Shown in pieces: positions 1 through 7,077 of a stretch of 64,000 nt of DNA. Source of the DNA: Oceanobacillus halophilus (GTDB lineage: Bacteria; Bacillota; Bacilli; Bacillales; Amphibacillaceae); assembly GCF_003628505.1 (NCBI RefSeq), contig NZ_RBZP01000007.1, forward strand, positions 87,415 to 151,414, read 5' to 3'. Position 1 is the stretch's first letter, and each line of letters opens with the position of its first letter. The notes beneath the pieces are model-generated. The model was not told where the DNA came from and did not search any database. It worked only from the letters and a program-made list of their open reading frames with translations. A program made the translations under genes and the position numbers.

Positions 1-1
1 G

Positions 2-898
2 ACGGTTTTTGGAACAAGCGCAAGTTATATTATATCCTGCATGAAAAACGATATAAAGCCAGCTGAAAAGTTTGATTTATCTAATCTAAGCAGTATTAGT
101 TCGACAGGTTCTCCACTCCCTCCAGAAGGATTCCAATGGTGTTATGATTATGTAAAAGAAAATCTTTGGATTGCTTCTGCTAGCGGCGGGACTGACGTGT
201 GTACTGCATTCATTTTAGGAGCTCCAACCTTACCGGTACATGCCGGTGAATTACAATGCAGAGGGCTAGGTGCAAAAATTGAGAGTTTTGATGATAACAG
301 TCAAGCAATAATTGATGAAGTTGGCGAACTTGTGTTAACAGAACCATTCCCTTCTATGCCAATTTATTTTTGGAATGATAAAGATGGATCACGTTTATAC
401 GAAAGTTATTTTGATGTATTCCCTGGAATTTGGCGTCATGGGGATTATCTAAAAGTAACCAGTCGAGGTACCTGCGTTATTTATGGGAGATCTGATGCGA
501 CGATTAATCGCGGGGGAATTCGAATTGGCACAAGTGAAATTTACCGTGCTGTCGATCAGGTGAAAGAAGTAGATGATAGTCTTATAGTTGATGTTCCTTT
601 AGCTAATGGAGATTCCTCCACCCCACTTTTCGTTGTGATGAAAGAGGGTTCTAGGTTATCAGACGATGTAAAGCATGCGATAAAAAAGCAAATCCGTTCC
701 CAGTGTTCCCCACGACACGTTCCAACGGGTATTTTTGAGGTAGAAGATTTACCAAAAACACTAAACGGAAAAAAACTTGAAGTACCTATCAAGAAAATAC
801 TAATGGGAAAACCTGCTGATCAGGTTGTGAATAAAGGTTCCATGGTTAATGCAGAAGCTCTAGATTATTTTGTACAGTTTTCAAGACAGCTTGTGTAA
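2..898 (+). CDS. Acetoacetyl-CoA synthetase, C-terminal part (cut by window edge)
   Basis: The reading frame is open from base 2, so the gene starts left of the window and only about the last 298 residues are visible. It belongs to the adenylate-forming acyl-CoA synthetases: FGTSAS near the left edge, then GRSDATINRGGIRIGTSEIY (A8-type hinge, bases about 484-543) and a C-terminal TLNGKKLEVPIKK segment carrying the A10-type lysine. The TLNGKK-EVP tail and the long C-terminus fit acetoacetate-CoA ligase better than acetyl-CoA synthetase. The family activates acetoacetate with ATP and CoA in the cytosol, for ketone-body or PHB-type metabolism. Substrate assignment is by family resemblance; the N-terminus cannot be checked. 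Confidence 0.85.
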   Translation, partial: TVFGTSASYIISCMKNDIKPAEKFDLSNLSSISSTGSPLPPEGFQWCYDYVKENLWIASASGGTDVCTAFILGAPTLPVHAGELQCRGLGAKIESFDDNSQAIIDEVGELVLTEPFPSMPIYFWNDKDGSRLYESYFDVFPGIWRHGDYLKVTSRGTCVIYGRSDATINRGGIRIGTSEIYRAVDQVKEVDDSLIVDVPLANGDSSTPLFVVMKEGSRLSDDVKHAIKKQIRSQCSPRHVPTGIFEVEDLPKTLNGKKLEVPIKKILMGKPADQVVNKGSMVNAEALDYFVQFSRQLV

Positions 899-974
899 TC
901 ATTTCGTCTTGAATGTTTTACTTGGAATAGAAATTTCCAGAATAGGTTAACCATTTTGGGGTGCGAAATCACTG

Positions 975-994
975 AGGGTTTCATACCCTTTTTT
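975..994 (+). terminator. Rho-independent terminator after acetoacetyl-CoA synthetase
   Basis: A short stem AGGGT/ACCCT with a 5-nt loop is followed by six T. It lies about 75 bases after the stop codon. The stem is weak (5 bp), so confidence is moderate. Confidence 0.5.
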
Positions 995-1142
995 GTGCGT
1001 TGACCTATCTTTTAACCGTTTAAGTAGCATAATAATAAAAACTGAACGCTTTGAAAAAAGCTCTTTTCGTAAATTTTATTACTGTTTAACTATGTCGGGG
1101 TTGATAGAAACTCCTGATATATTTAATTAAGAATAAATATCT

Positions 1143-1381
1143 AATGGAGTGCGTTGTTGAATTCCGCTCCGGGCAGTCGCTTTCCGCGGGCGGCTGATGA
1201 GCCTCCTCGTGCTATCGCACTGCGGGGTCTCATCTAGGCCTCTTTTCCCGCAGGACAAGGAAGGCTTCTTCAGCATTACATCGCACGAAGGAAGCTCACC
1301 AGCTCCCCGCAGAAAGCAGAGTGTATTTCCGTAGCGGGGTTTAAGCATTATTCTGAATTAAAGATTTTCACAGTCTATAAC
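1143..1381. repeat. GC-rich intergenic repeat, copy 1
   Basis: This block is far richer in GC than its surroundings. It contains GCTCCGGGCA, CGCTTTCCGCGGGC, GCCTCCTCG and CTGCGGGGTC, then GTGTATTTCCGTAGCGG. The same blocks recur at 30.8-31.1 kb, and the right end (GTGTATTTCC.TAGCGG ... AATTAAAG ... ACAGTCTATA) recurs at 19.7 kb. I recall similar intergenic elements in other Bacillaceae, but have not checked this. Confidence 0.7.
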
Positions 1382-1478
1382 TAAATACGACACAAACTTT
1401 AGACAAGATACCTTTTCGATGAGCCGAGTAACTATAGATTCAATTTATATAAAAAGAACCTTGTTAAGTAAGATTATT

Positions 1479-2924
1479 TTATTGAAGCTTAGATCCTATA
1501 CTAACCTTCTTCTCCATTCCTTTACTAAAACCCACATAAGCTATCAACGATAATAAAATAGATGTGACTACCGCATGCATGCCAAATGGTTCTGGATAGA
1601 ATAATTGGAATAAACTATAAGAGACAATGCCAACCAACATCGAAGAGATCGCTCCATACTTATTACCTTTTTCCCAATAAAGTCCCATTATAATGGGCCA
1701 AATAAATGCTGCTTCCAAGCCACCGATAGCAAATAGATTTAACCAGATAATTAAGTCAGGAGGATTTACTGCCATTAAAAAGACGATAACCCCTAAAATT
1801 GCAGTAACTCCCATGCTTATTTGCTGAACCTTCTTACGAGTGGCATCGGGTTTTATATAATTGATATAAACATCCTTTACGATTGTAGAACTAACAAGCA
1901 ATAATAAAGAATCCACTGTAGACATAATCGCAGCCAACGGTGCTGCTAGTACAATACCTGCTAACCAAGGTGGCAAAACCTCTAAGGCGATAAGCGGCAT
2001 TACTCTGTCCCCAACTTCAATACCTGGCAGGATAGGTCTAGCAAAAACACCAATAAGATGCATGTTAAGTATAATAACCCCAACTACAATCGTTCCAATG
2101 ATTAAGGCACGGTGAAAAGCTCGAGTATTTTTATAGGACATCGCACGAACAGCAATTTGTGGCAAAGCAACCACACCCACACCTACTAATACCCAATAAG
2201 AGGAAACATAAGCAGGAGTTAACGTCCCATCTGCTCCAAACGGGGTAATTAAATTCGGGTTTTCCGCTTGAAGATCGGCGATAATAGATGGAATTCCACC
2301 ACCAGCAACAATAACCGCAATTAATAATACAAATGTACCGATGAACATGATACTGCCTTGAATGGCATCCGTTAAGGTTACTGCACGAAAGCCACCGAAA
2401 GTAACATAAACTAAAACCGTCATAACAAAGATAAACAATGCTGATGTATAGGATAATCCTGTGAGCGACTCAATAAGACGACCTCCGCCAATCCATTGAG
2501 CAGCCATCGCTGAAAATAAAAAGATAACGATACTAATGGATGACAATAATACGACCCATTTGGACTGATACCGCTCCTTCAAGAAATCCACTAATGTTAC
2601 AGCATTATATTTACGTGTGACAATAGCAAACTTTTTCCCTAATATCATCAATGTGAAATAACCTGTTGCCACCTGAGTCACAGATAACAGTACCCATCCT
2701 AGCCCTTCATTATAGGCAACACCAGGTCCCCCAATAAAGCTTGATGCACTTCCATAGGTAGCTGTCATCGTCATAGCTAACACAAAGCCACCAAGACTTC
2801 GGCCACCTAAGTAATAATCTTGCACGAAGGACTTACTTTCTTTTTGACTTCTACTTGCTAATAATCCAATTAAAAAAATAATTACTACTGATCCAAATAA
2901 CGACAATGCTGCTTGCCAATTCAT
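1479..2924 (-). CDS. panF: Sodium/pantothenate symporter PanF
   Basis: A 481-residue polytopic membrane protein of the sodium:solute symporter (SSS) family, with about 12-13 hydrophobic segments. The PanF-like features are YYLGGRSLGGFVLAMTMTAT near residues 37-56, YGSASSFIGGPG following it, and TFGGFRAVTLTDAIQG near 175-190. PanF imports pantothenate (vitamin B5, precursor of CoA) with sodium. It overlaps the upstream yhdT by 4 nt (ATGA), so the two are translationally coupled. The YhdT-PanF pairing is conserved in many bacteria and strengthens the call over proline or other SSS permeases. Confidence 0.9.
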   Translation of the reverse strand: MNWQAALSLFGSVVIIFLIGLLASRSQKESKSFVQDYYLGGRSLGGFVLAMTMTATYGSASSFIGGPGVAYNEGLGWVLLSVTQVATGYFTLMILGKKFAIVTRKYNAVTLVDFLKERYQSKWVVLLSSISIVIFLFSAMAAQWIGGGRLIESLTGLSYTSALFIFVMTVLVYVTFGGFRAVTLTDAIQGSIMFIGTFVLLIAVIVAGGGIPSIIADLQAENPNLITPFGADGTLTPAYVSSYWVLVGVGVVALPQIAVRAMSYKNTRAFHRALIIGTIVVGVIILNMHLIGVFARPILPGIEVGDRVMPLIALEVLPPWLAGIVLAAPLAAIMSTVDSLLLLVSSTIVKDVYINYIKPDATRKKVQQISMGVTAILGVIVFLMAVNPPDLIIWLNLFAIGGLEAAFIWPIIMGLYWEKGNKYGAISSMLVGIVSYSLFQLFYPEPFGMHAVVTSILLSLIAYVGFSKGMEKKVSIGSKLQ

Positions 2925-3208
2925 TTATCCTTTAACTCCTCATTTTCAAATGGAACATCTACAAAGAATTTTTTGACGACAATGTATACTAATATGGACA
3001 TGACTACTACACCTAATACACAGCTATAGAAAAACCAAGCAGGGAGTCCAAAAATATAGGAGTATTCTGTTGGATTCTTACTTCCAAGTCCATAGGCAAA
3101 AGTAAACCACCAAATGAAATTAAAAAGTACTAGACACACACCAATTAATGCTTCCCTATTGGCTATTTTAAAGCGGTAATCGCTGTTATTAAGGTTATTC
3201 TTTTCCAA
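2921..3208 (-). CDS. yhdT: YhdT/DUF997 family small membrane protein
   Basis: A 95-residue protein with two hydrophobic segments (about residues 17-40 and 55-80). The LFNFIWWFTFAYGLG and PEYSYIFGLPAWFF-like blocks are typical of DUF997. It is a companion of PanF, possibly a small subunit or assembly partner of the symporter; no biochemical role is established to my knowledge. The start is TTG at 3208, set by an AGGAGG seven bases upstream. It is the first gene of the yhdT-panF operon and overlaps panF by 4 nt. Confidence 0.85.
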   Translation of the reverse strand: MEKNNLNNSDYRFKIANREALIGVCLVLFNFIWWFTFAYGLGSKNPTEYSYIFGLPAWFFYSCVLGVVVMSILVYIVVKKFFVDVPFENEELKDK

Positions 3209-3547
3209 GGTATTTCCTCCTAAAACAAATATGAAAGAAAGTGTTCAGTACTTTTCTATTTTAACGGGTCTTTTTTATAAATGCGAGTTAATTATTATAT
3301 AAGCAGAAAAAAAGACCCAGTCTAAAAAATAAGTAGTTCCGATACGTGGAGAAAAACGAAATTATCAGGTCAAATAACACAATAAAACGCACTAAGTTTA
3401 GCGCTATAAATAACAGAAAAAATAGCAACCAAAAACGCTTGAGCATATCAATGCCCAAGCGTTTGTTTTATATATGGCTTTGTTCAACTAAAGTTGGTTT
3501 AATTTAATAAGCAATCGCATTTATACTAGGTATAAAATTGTAATCTT
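3209..3547. other. Intergenic interval with hairpin
   Basis: This AT-rich interval must hold the yhdT-panF promoter on the minus strand, but no clear -35/-10 pair was identified. The terminator hairpin of the next leftward gene lies at 3433-3464. No small gene is supported. Confidence 0.6.
3433..3464 (-). terminator. Terminator of the 136-residue hypothetical gene
   Basis: The stem AAACGCTTG/CAAGCGTTT is extended by GCAT/ATGC across one mismatch, and is followed by a T-run on the minus strand. It sits about 85 bases after the stop of the leftward gene at 3548-3958. Confidence 0.7.
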
Positions 3548-3958
3548 TCACAGAAAGATCTCAGTTATGATAGGTTCAAATTCGGATATTATGTCAATAT
3601 GATGTTCAAAACAAGCTAATGAATAGTGTTTTACATTCTTATCCTGCAACCTAAATTCTTCTTGGACATAATCAAGATAATTAGATTTTTCATAGATACG
3701 AAATGATTCACCTTCATATATTTGTTCATTGTTCCAAACAGTATAATCCTCATATACCACCGAATAAGTAATATAATTTGGAAAATCAATTTGAAGGGTT
3801 TTTACCTTACTATCAGCATGAGGAAAAATGAGTAAATCAGATACATCCTTACTTCTATTTACGATAACTCTTAACGCCACATCATTTGTTCTAGGTTCCG
3901 AAATAGCTTCAAAAGAAATTTTATGTCTTAAATCTTTAACCAATTCTTCAAATTTCAT
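3548..3958 (-). CDS. Hypothetical protein, 136 residues
   Basis: I do not recognise a family. The product is soluble and acidic, with no signal peptide or membrane segment. It alternates predicted strands and helices (NDVALRVIVNRSKDVSDLLIF, then VYEDYTVWNNEQIYEG) and ends in a hydrophobic IITEIFL. A purine-rich stretch (AAAGAAGAAG) lies upstream of the ATG, but the ribosome site is weak. Its size and position among small accessory genes resemble immunity or antitoxin-like proteins; that is only a guess from context. A terminator hairpin follows at 3433-3464, so it is probably a single-gene unit. Confidence 0.6.
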   Translation of the reverse strand: MKFEELVKDLRHKISFEAISEPRTNDVALRVIVNRSKDVSDLLIFPHADSKVKTLQIDFPNYITYSVVYEDYTVWNNEQIYEGESFRIYEKSNYLDYVQEEFRLQDKNVKHYSLACFEHHIDIISEFEPIITEIFL

Positions 3959-4059
3959 TACTTCTTCTTTCTCCTTTCTCCTATTATTTTTTAACTAAGC
4001 TTCAGCAAAGGCGCAATTGCCTCATTCCACAATCGCACCCTTTAGCACAATTAAGTGAA

Positions 4060-4461
4060 TTACGTAACCAGTAAGTCAAATTGAATGATTGTAAATAAAG
4101 TTAATACCACGATAAACATTTCACTCGCTGTTATAATAGAATGTTTTGGGTTTTCGGTATATCTCCACTCAAAGAATGCTCTTATTGCATATGCTGTTCC
4201 AGAGGTGATAATCAATGCAATCAAGGAGATGTTTATTGAAAAACTCTGATAGGTTATTAAATAAAGACAAATGATTAATACAATCGCAGTAATAATCCTT
4301 ATCGCCCAATCTATCTTTTTATGTAAACCGTTTATATGATTATACGAAAACGTTTCCTTTTTCATTTTCTCTATATTAAATGCTTTTCTCAAAATAATCC
4401 TAACTGCTGCAATTAGAACAAATGTAATCAAAACAATCATAATAAAATTTATCCAAATCAT
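4060..4461 (-). CDS. DUF4181 family membrane protein
   Basis: About 133 residues with four hydrophobic segments. The conserved block FFEWRYTENPKHSIITASEM near the fourth segment is the signature I associate with DUF4181, a Bacillales-restricted family of unknown function. The start is the ATG at 4461, because GGGGGA lies four bases upstream; the longer open frame begins at a TTG inside that ribosome site. It lies alone between intergenic regions carrying a short degenerate motif (see findings). No function is assigned. Confidence 0.65.
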   Translation of the reverse strand: MIWINFIMIVLITFVLIAAVRIILRKAFNIEKMKKETFSYNHINGLHKKIDWAIRIITAIVLIICLYLITYQSFSINISLIALIITSGTAYAIRAFFEWRYTENPKHSIITASEMFIVVLTLFTIIQFDLLVT

Positions 4462-4662
4462 AAAATCCCCCAAAAAATAAATTATCCTTATTCTAAAAGT
4501 CTACCCGTTAGCACAACACCTTCTCTTTTTCAATACTAACATAATATTCCAATAATTAAATCCAATTCTTAATATCATAAAAAAGGCGAACCTTTTAGAA
4601 TCCCCTTGTTAAACTCTTGTTCCCGTCACTTTAAGTGTAACTGTTCACAACTTTACTTGATT

Positions 4663-4708
4663 TTTCCAAATCATTTTTATGTGTTATAATCGTTATAACA
4701 ATTATAAC
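4663..4708 (+). promoter_or_regulatory. Promoter and palindromic operator of the toxin-antitoxin operon
   Basis: A perfect TATAAT at 4685-4690 follows a weak -35 (TTTCCA, 4663-4668) at 16-bp spacing. A 26-bp near-perfect palindrome at 4683-4708, built from GTTATAA/TTATAAC half-sites with only one mismatched pair, covers the -10 and start region. An operator in this place is expected for antitoxin autoregulation. Confidence 0.7.
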
Positions 4709-4722
4709 AAGGATGTGATCTT

Positions 4723-4974
4723 TTGGAGCAATTCGAAAGGAAAGTTACGAAGATTGGAAATAGTTTCGGAATCACTCTTCCTAATGAGTTACTCAAACAT
4801 GTTGGCTTAGCACATGGTGACGATGTTCAAGTTGAAGTTCAAGATGGAAAGATTGTTTTGAGAAAAAAAGAGCAGGTAACACTTCCCAAAGGCGTTGATG
4901 CAGAATTCATGGATATTTTAAATGACGTCATTAATGAGCATGACAAAGCGTTTAAAGGCTTAGTGAACAGATAA
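4723..4974 (+). CDS. AbrB/MazE-family antitoxin
   Basis: An 83-residue protein with an N-terminal swapped-hairpin AbrB DNA-binding domain (residues about 5-48; KVTKIGNSFGITLP, then GDDVQVEVQDGKIVL). The C-terminal tail is acidic and helical and should bind the toxin. The start is TTG at 4723, after AAGGATG. The stop overlaps the next start by one base (TAATG), so antitoxin and toxin are coupled. The family neutralises the toxin and represses its own promoter, consistent with the palindrome at 4683-4708. Confidence 0.85.
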   Translation: MEQFERKVTKIGNSFGITLPNELLKHVGLAHGDDVQVEVQDGKIVLRKKEQVTLPKGVDAEFMDILNDVINEHDKAFKGLVNR

Positions 4975-5372
4975 TGGATGACGTCATCTATCTCACAACG
5001 AACCAAGTGATTGCTATTAATACAGTACAAATCCGTCTATACTCCCCTGACGAACCATTGGGGGTAAAAGAATCCAACTTACTTGACTCAGCTATTAATC
5101 GCCCAAAACAATCTGTATTTGGTAGTGACGCTTATCCCTCCATTCATGAAAAAGCAGCTGCACTTTTTGAATCCATTGCAAAAAATCATGCTTTTCATAA
5201 TGCTAATAAACGAACGGCTTTAGCTTCATTAATTGTTTTCTTAAAAATAAACTATTATCAATGGACGATGGGAATTGAAGAAGAACAAGACTTCACAGTT
5301 GATGTAGTTAATCATAAATACACATTTGAAGAAATAGTTTCAACAATTAGGAACCATACAGAAAAAATATAA
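4974..5372 (+). CDS. doc: Death-on-curing (Doc/Fic-fold) toxin
   Basis: A 132-residue Fic-fold protein with the Doc motif HAFHNANKR at residues 72-80. Doc proteins phosphorylate EF-Tu and stop translation. Phage P1 Doc has HxFxDANKR; here the acidic residue is Asn, as I recall also from other chromosomal family members. The partner is an AbrB-type antitoxin instead of the classic Phd. The gene overlaps the antitoxin by one base and is followed by a strong terminator, so the module is a self-contained two-gene operon. It is predicted cytosolic. Confidence 0.87.
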   Translation: MDDVIYLTTNQVIAINTVQIRLYSPDEPLGVKESNLLDSAINRPKQSVFGSDAYPSIHEKAAALFESIAKNHAFHNANKRTALASLIVFLKINYYQWTMGIEEEQDFTVDVVNHKYTFEEIVSTIRNHTEKI

Positions 5373-5408
5373 ATCCATTCTCAATTTAATTTGAGAATGG
5401 ATATTTTT
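5373..5408 (+). terminator. Terminator of the toxin-antitoxin operon
   Basis: A 12-bp perfect stem (5373-5384 with 5391-5402) with a 6-nt loop is followed by ATTTTT. It begins directly after the toxin stop codon. Confidence 0.85.
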
Positions 5409-5455
5409 AACTTTAAACAGAACCTAAATTTTAGAAACGCACCCGATAGTTGAAA

Positions 5456-5587
5456 TTATTTATATACTTCGTCCTCTAATTCTTCAAATCTTTCCCTCAA
5501 CTTTTTATTCTCTTTTTTCACTTCATAGGAGTTATAAAATGCTCCAGCAGCAAGGGAAAACGCAAACCACGCCCATAACCAATCCAT
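5456..5587 (-). CDS. Small membrane-anchored coiled-coil protein, 43 residues
   Basis: A short gene with an ATG start, AGAGGG eight bases upstream, and a sensible composition. One N-terminal hydrophobic segment (DWLWAWFAFSLAAGAF) is followed by a highly charged helical tail (EVKKENKKLRERFEELEDEV), a likely short coiled coil. No family is recognised. The ribosome site and amphipathic pattern support a real gene. Confidence 0.6.
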   Translation of the reverse strand: MDWLWAWFAFSLAAGAFYNSYEVKKENKKLRERFEELEDEVYK

Positions 5588-5771
5588 ACAATATTCCCTC
5601 TGTTCTCTTGAAAATTTTATTATCTTATGCCACTAACGCACCAGTTAGCACAATACTTCAATATAATTGTAACATTATCTCTCACTAATATTTTCGCTTA
5701 TCCCAACCACTTCTAAGAAACCTTTTTCGGACATATTAATTTATTAAAGGTTATAGAGAAGGAGGACATTT

Positions 5772-6197
5772 ATGAAAGAAGTAGGGATTATTGCTATCCT
5801 GCTAGTAACTTCTATATTCCTTGGTGTTTTTGCTATTATGAATAATGATGATGGTACTAAGGCAAGTGATGTTGTAAACAAAGAAAAAGAAGAAGTTTAT
5901 AACGGGGGAAAGACTGCTGAACAGGATCAAGCAACAAATGAGCTAGCTGCAAAAGTTGGACTTGCCATAGGAAAAAAAGGATACTCTTCCTCTTTTGGTG
6001 GCATAGAACCAGAGATTCTTCCTAACAATATTATTGAATTGAATTTTTTGGTAGGTGAAGACCTTATGAATAATGAAAATAGTAAACAAGAAGTGCAAGA
6101 AATAGCTAAGAAAGTTATAGAGAGAAATAATTATGATGTTGATTCCTATCAAATCAACTTTATAAAGATGGACATAGATAATGATGGAGTAAAGTAA
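5772..6197 (+). CDS. Hypothetical membrane-anchored protein, 141 residues
   Basis: An N-terminal hydrophobic segment (residues about 4-22, no lipobox cysteine) is followed by a low-complexity charged linker and an extracytoplasmic domain of about 90 residues. The end is acidic (KMDIDNDGVK). The start is secure: GGAGGA lies seven bases before the ATG. The family is not recognised; it resembles the many small anchored Bacillaceae proteins with a YtpA-sized globular domain. A hairpin at 6219-6244 follows. Confidence 0.65.
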   Translation: MKEVGIIAILLVTSIFLGVFAIMNNDDGTKASDVVNKEKEEVYNGGKTAEQDQATNELAAKVGLAIGKKGYSSSFGGIEPEILPNNIIELNFLVGEDLMNNENSKQEVQEIAKKVIERNNYDVDSYQINFIKMDIDNDGVK

Positions 6198-6218
6198 AAT
6201 ATTATTTTAAGCAAACAA

Positions 6219-6244
6219 GTGCGATTCTTATTTAGGAATCGCAC
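6219..6244. terminator. Bidirectional terminator hairpin
   Basis: A 9-bp stem GTGCGATTC/GAATCGCAC with an 8-nt loop lies between two convergent genes. There is no long T-run on either side, so termination strength is uncertain. Confidence 0.5.
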
Positions 6245-6268
6245 CCGTTTGTTGAAGAAGTAAAGAGC

Positions 6269-6724
6269 CTATTTAAGTAATTTCTGAATAAATTTTGTTT
6301 TCCAGATACCAAAGCCTACTAAAGCACCAACCATATTAAGAATGAAGTCATCTATATCAAAACTTCCTCTTCTTGTAACTAATTGTATTACTTCAATTAC
6401 AAATAACAATATAATCATCGAAATTGTAAATCCACTTACTTTGTTTATCCTTTTTAGAAAGTAAGGTAGGTAAATCCCCATAGGCAAAAACATAATTAAG
6501 TTACCAAATAGGTTTTTTATAGGTATATCCATATTCATACTTCCATCAAACATTGCAGTAATATATGTACTAATAGTTTTAAATGGAACAAAATTAGAAG
6601 AGTTCTTTATATACTCTATCAAAGATAAATCAGACCATAAAAAGCCTCTTGAACCTAAGAACAATAGCACTATCAATGCTAATAAATAAATTACAAAACT
6701 TATATTTATAAGAATTTTTTTCAT
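6269..6724 (-). CDS. VanZ-like family membrane protein
   Basis: About 151 residues with four to five membrane segments. The VanZ-type pattern is present: an NFVPFKTI block, then NLIMFLPMGIYLPYF, FVIEVIQLVTRRGSFDIDD and a final NMVGALVGF segment. VanZ itself gives low-level teicoplanin resistance in enterococci, but most homologues are uncharacterised, so no resistance role is implied. The start is ATG at 6724, just after GGGGGA; the longer frame beginning at 6736 has no ribosome site. Confidence 0.85.
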   Translation of the reverse strand: MKKILINISFVIYLLALIVLLFLGSRGFLWSDLSLIEYIKNSSNFVPFKTISTYITAMFDGSMNMDIPIKNLFGNLIMFLPMGIYLPYFLKRINKVSGFTISMIILLFVIEVIQLVTRRGSFDIDDFILNMVGALVGFGIWKTKFIQKLLK

Positions 6725-7077
6725 TTTATCCCCCATTACATTCTATCTTTTTTATTAAAGCCCTTCTTCAACAATACTGCTCCGTTAGCTTAAGTACGTT
6801 CTTTCACAAACTCTATATTCATTTTATCATAAAATAACAATTATCCTCTTGTTTTTAGGAAAAATCACATTGACAACAGCTATTGACATTATGATATTTA
6901 GGGTGCGATTTTGCATGCTAATTCAAGCGTTCATACCAAATAATCGTTTATCGTTTATATACTAGGAAAGAAGAAGAGACCAAATCATATGCGATTTGGT
7001 CTGTTAAAAGGTATGCTCTTTCGTATGTTTCTCCACCGAAACGGACTACTTAGTCTAAAAAACTGAGTCCTCATTTC
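6725..7077. other. Intergenic interval
   Basis: No gene is supported. The interval holds a variant of a short recurring motif (near 6777), AT-rich sequence upstream of the VanZ gene, and the terminator hairpin of the nuclease gene at 6977-7002. Confidence 0.6.
6977..7002 (-). terminator. Terminator of the YhcR-like nuclease gene
   Basis: A 10-bp perfect stem AGACCAAATC/GATTTGGTCT with a 6-nt loop is followed on the minus strand by a pyrimidine-rich CTTCTTCTTTCC. It lies about 75 bases after the stop codon. Confidence 0.65.

Larger units (their letters stand above)
899..1478. other. Non-coding interval with terminator and GC-rich repeat
   Basis: No credible gene is seen here. The interval holds the terminator at 975-994, an AT-rich stretch, and the GC-rich intergenic repeat at about 1143-1381. 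A 73-codon open frame on the minus strand lies almost wholly inside the repeat and is not counted as a gene. Confidence 0.7.

Noticed and set aside
1127..1348. 73-codon minus-strand open frame
   Set aside because: It lies almost entirely in the GC-rich repeat that recurs in other intergenic regions.
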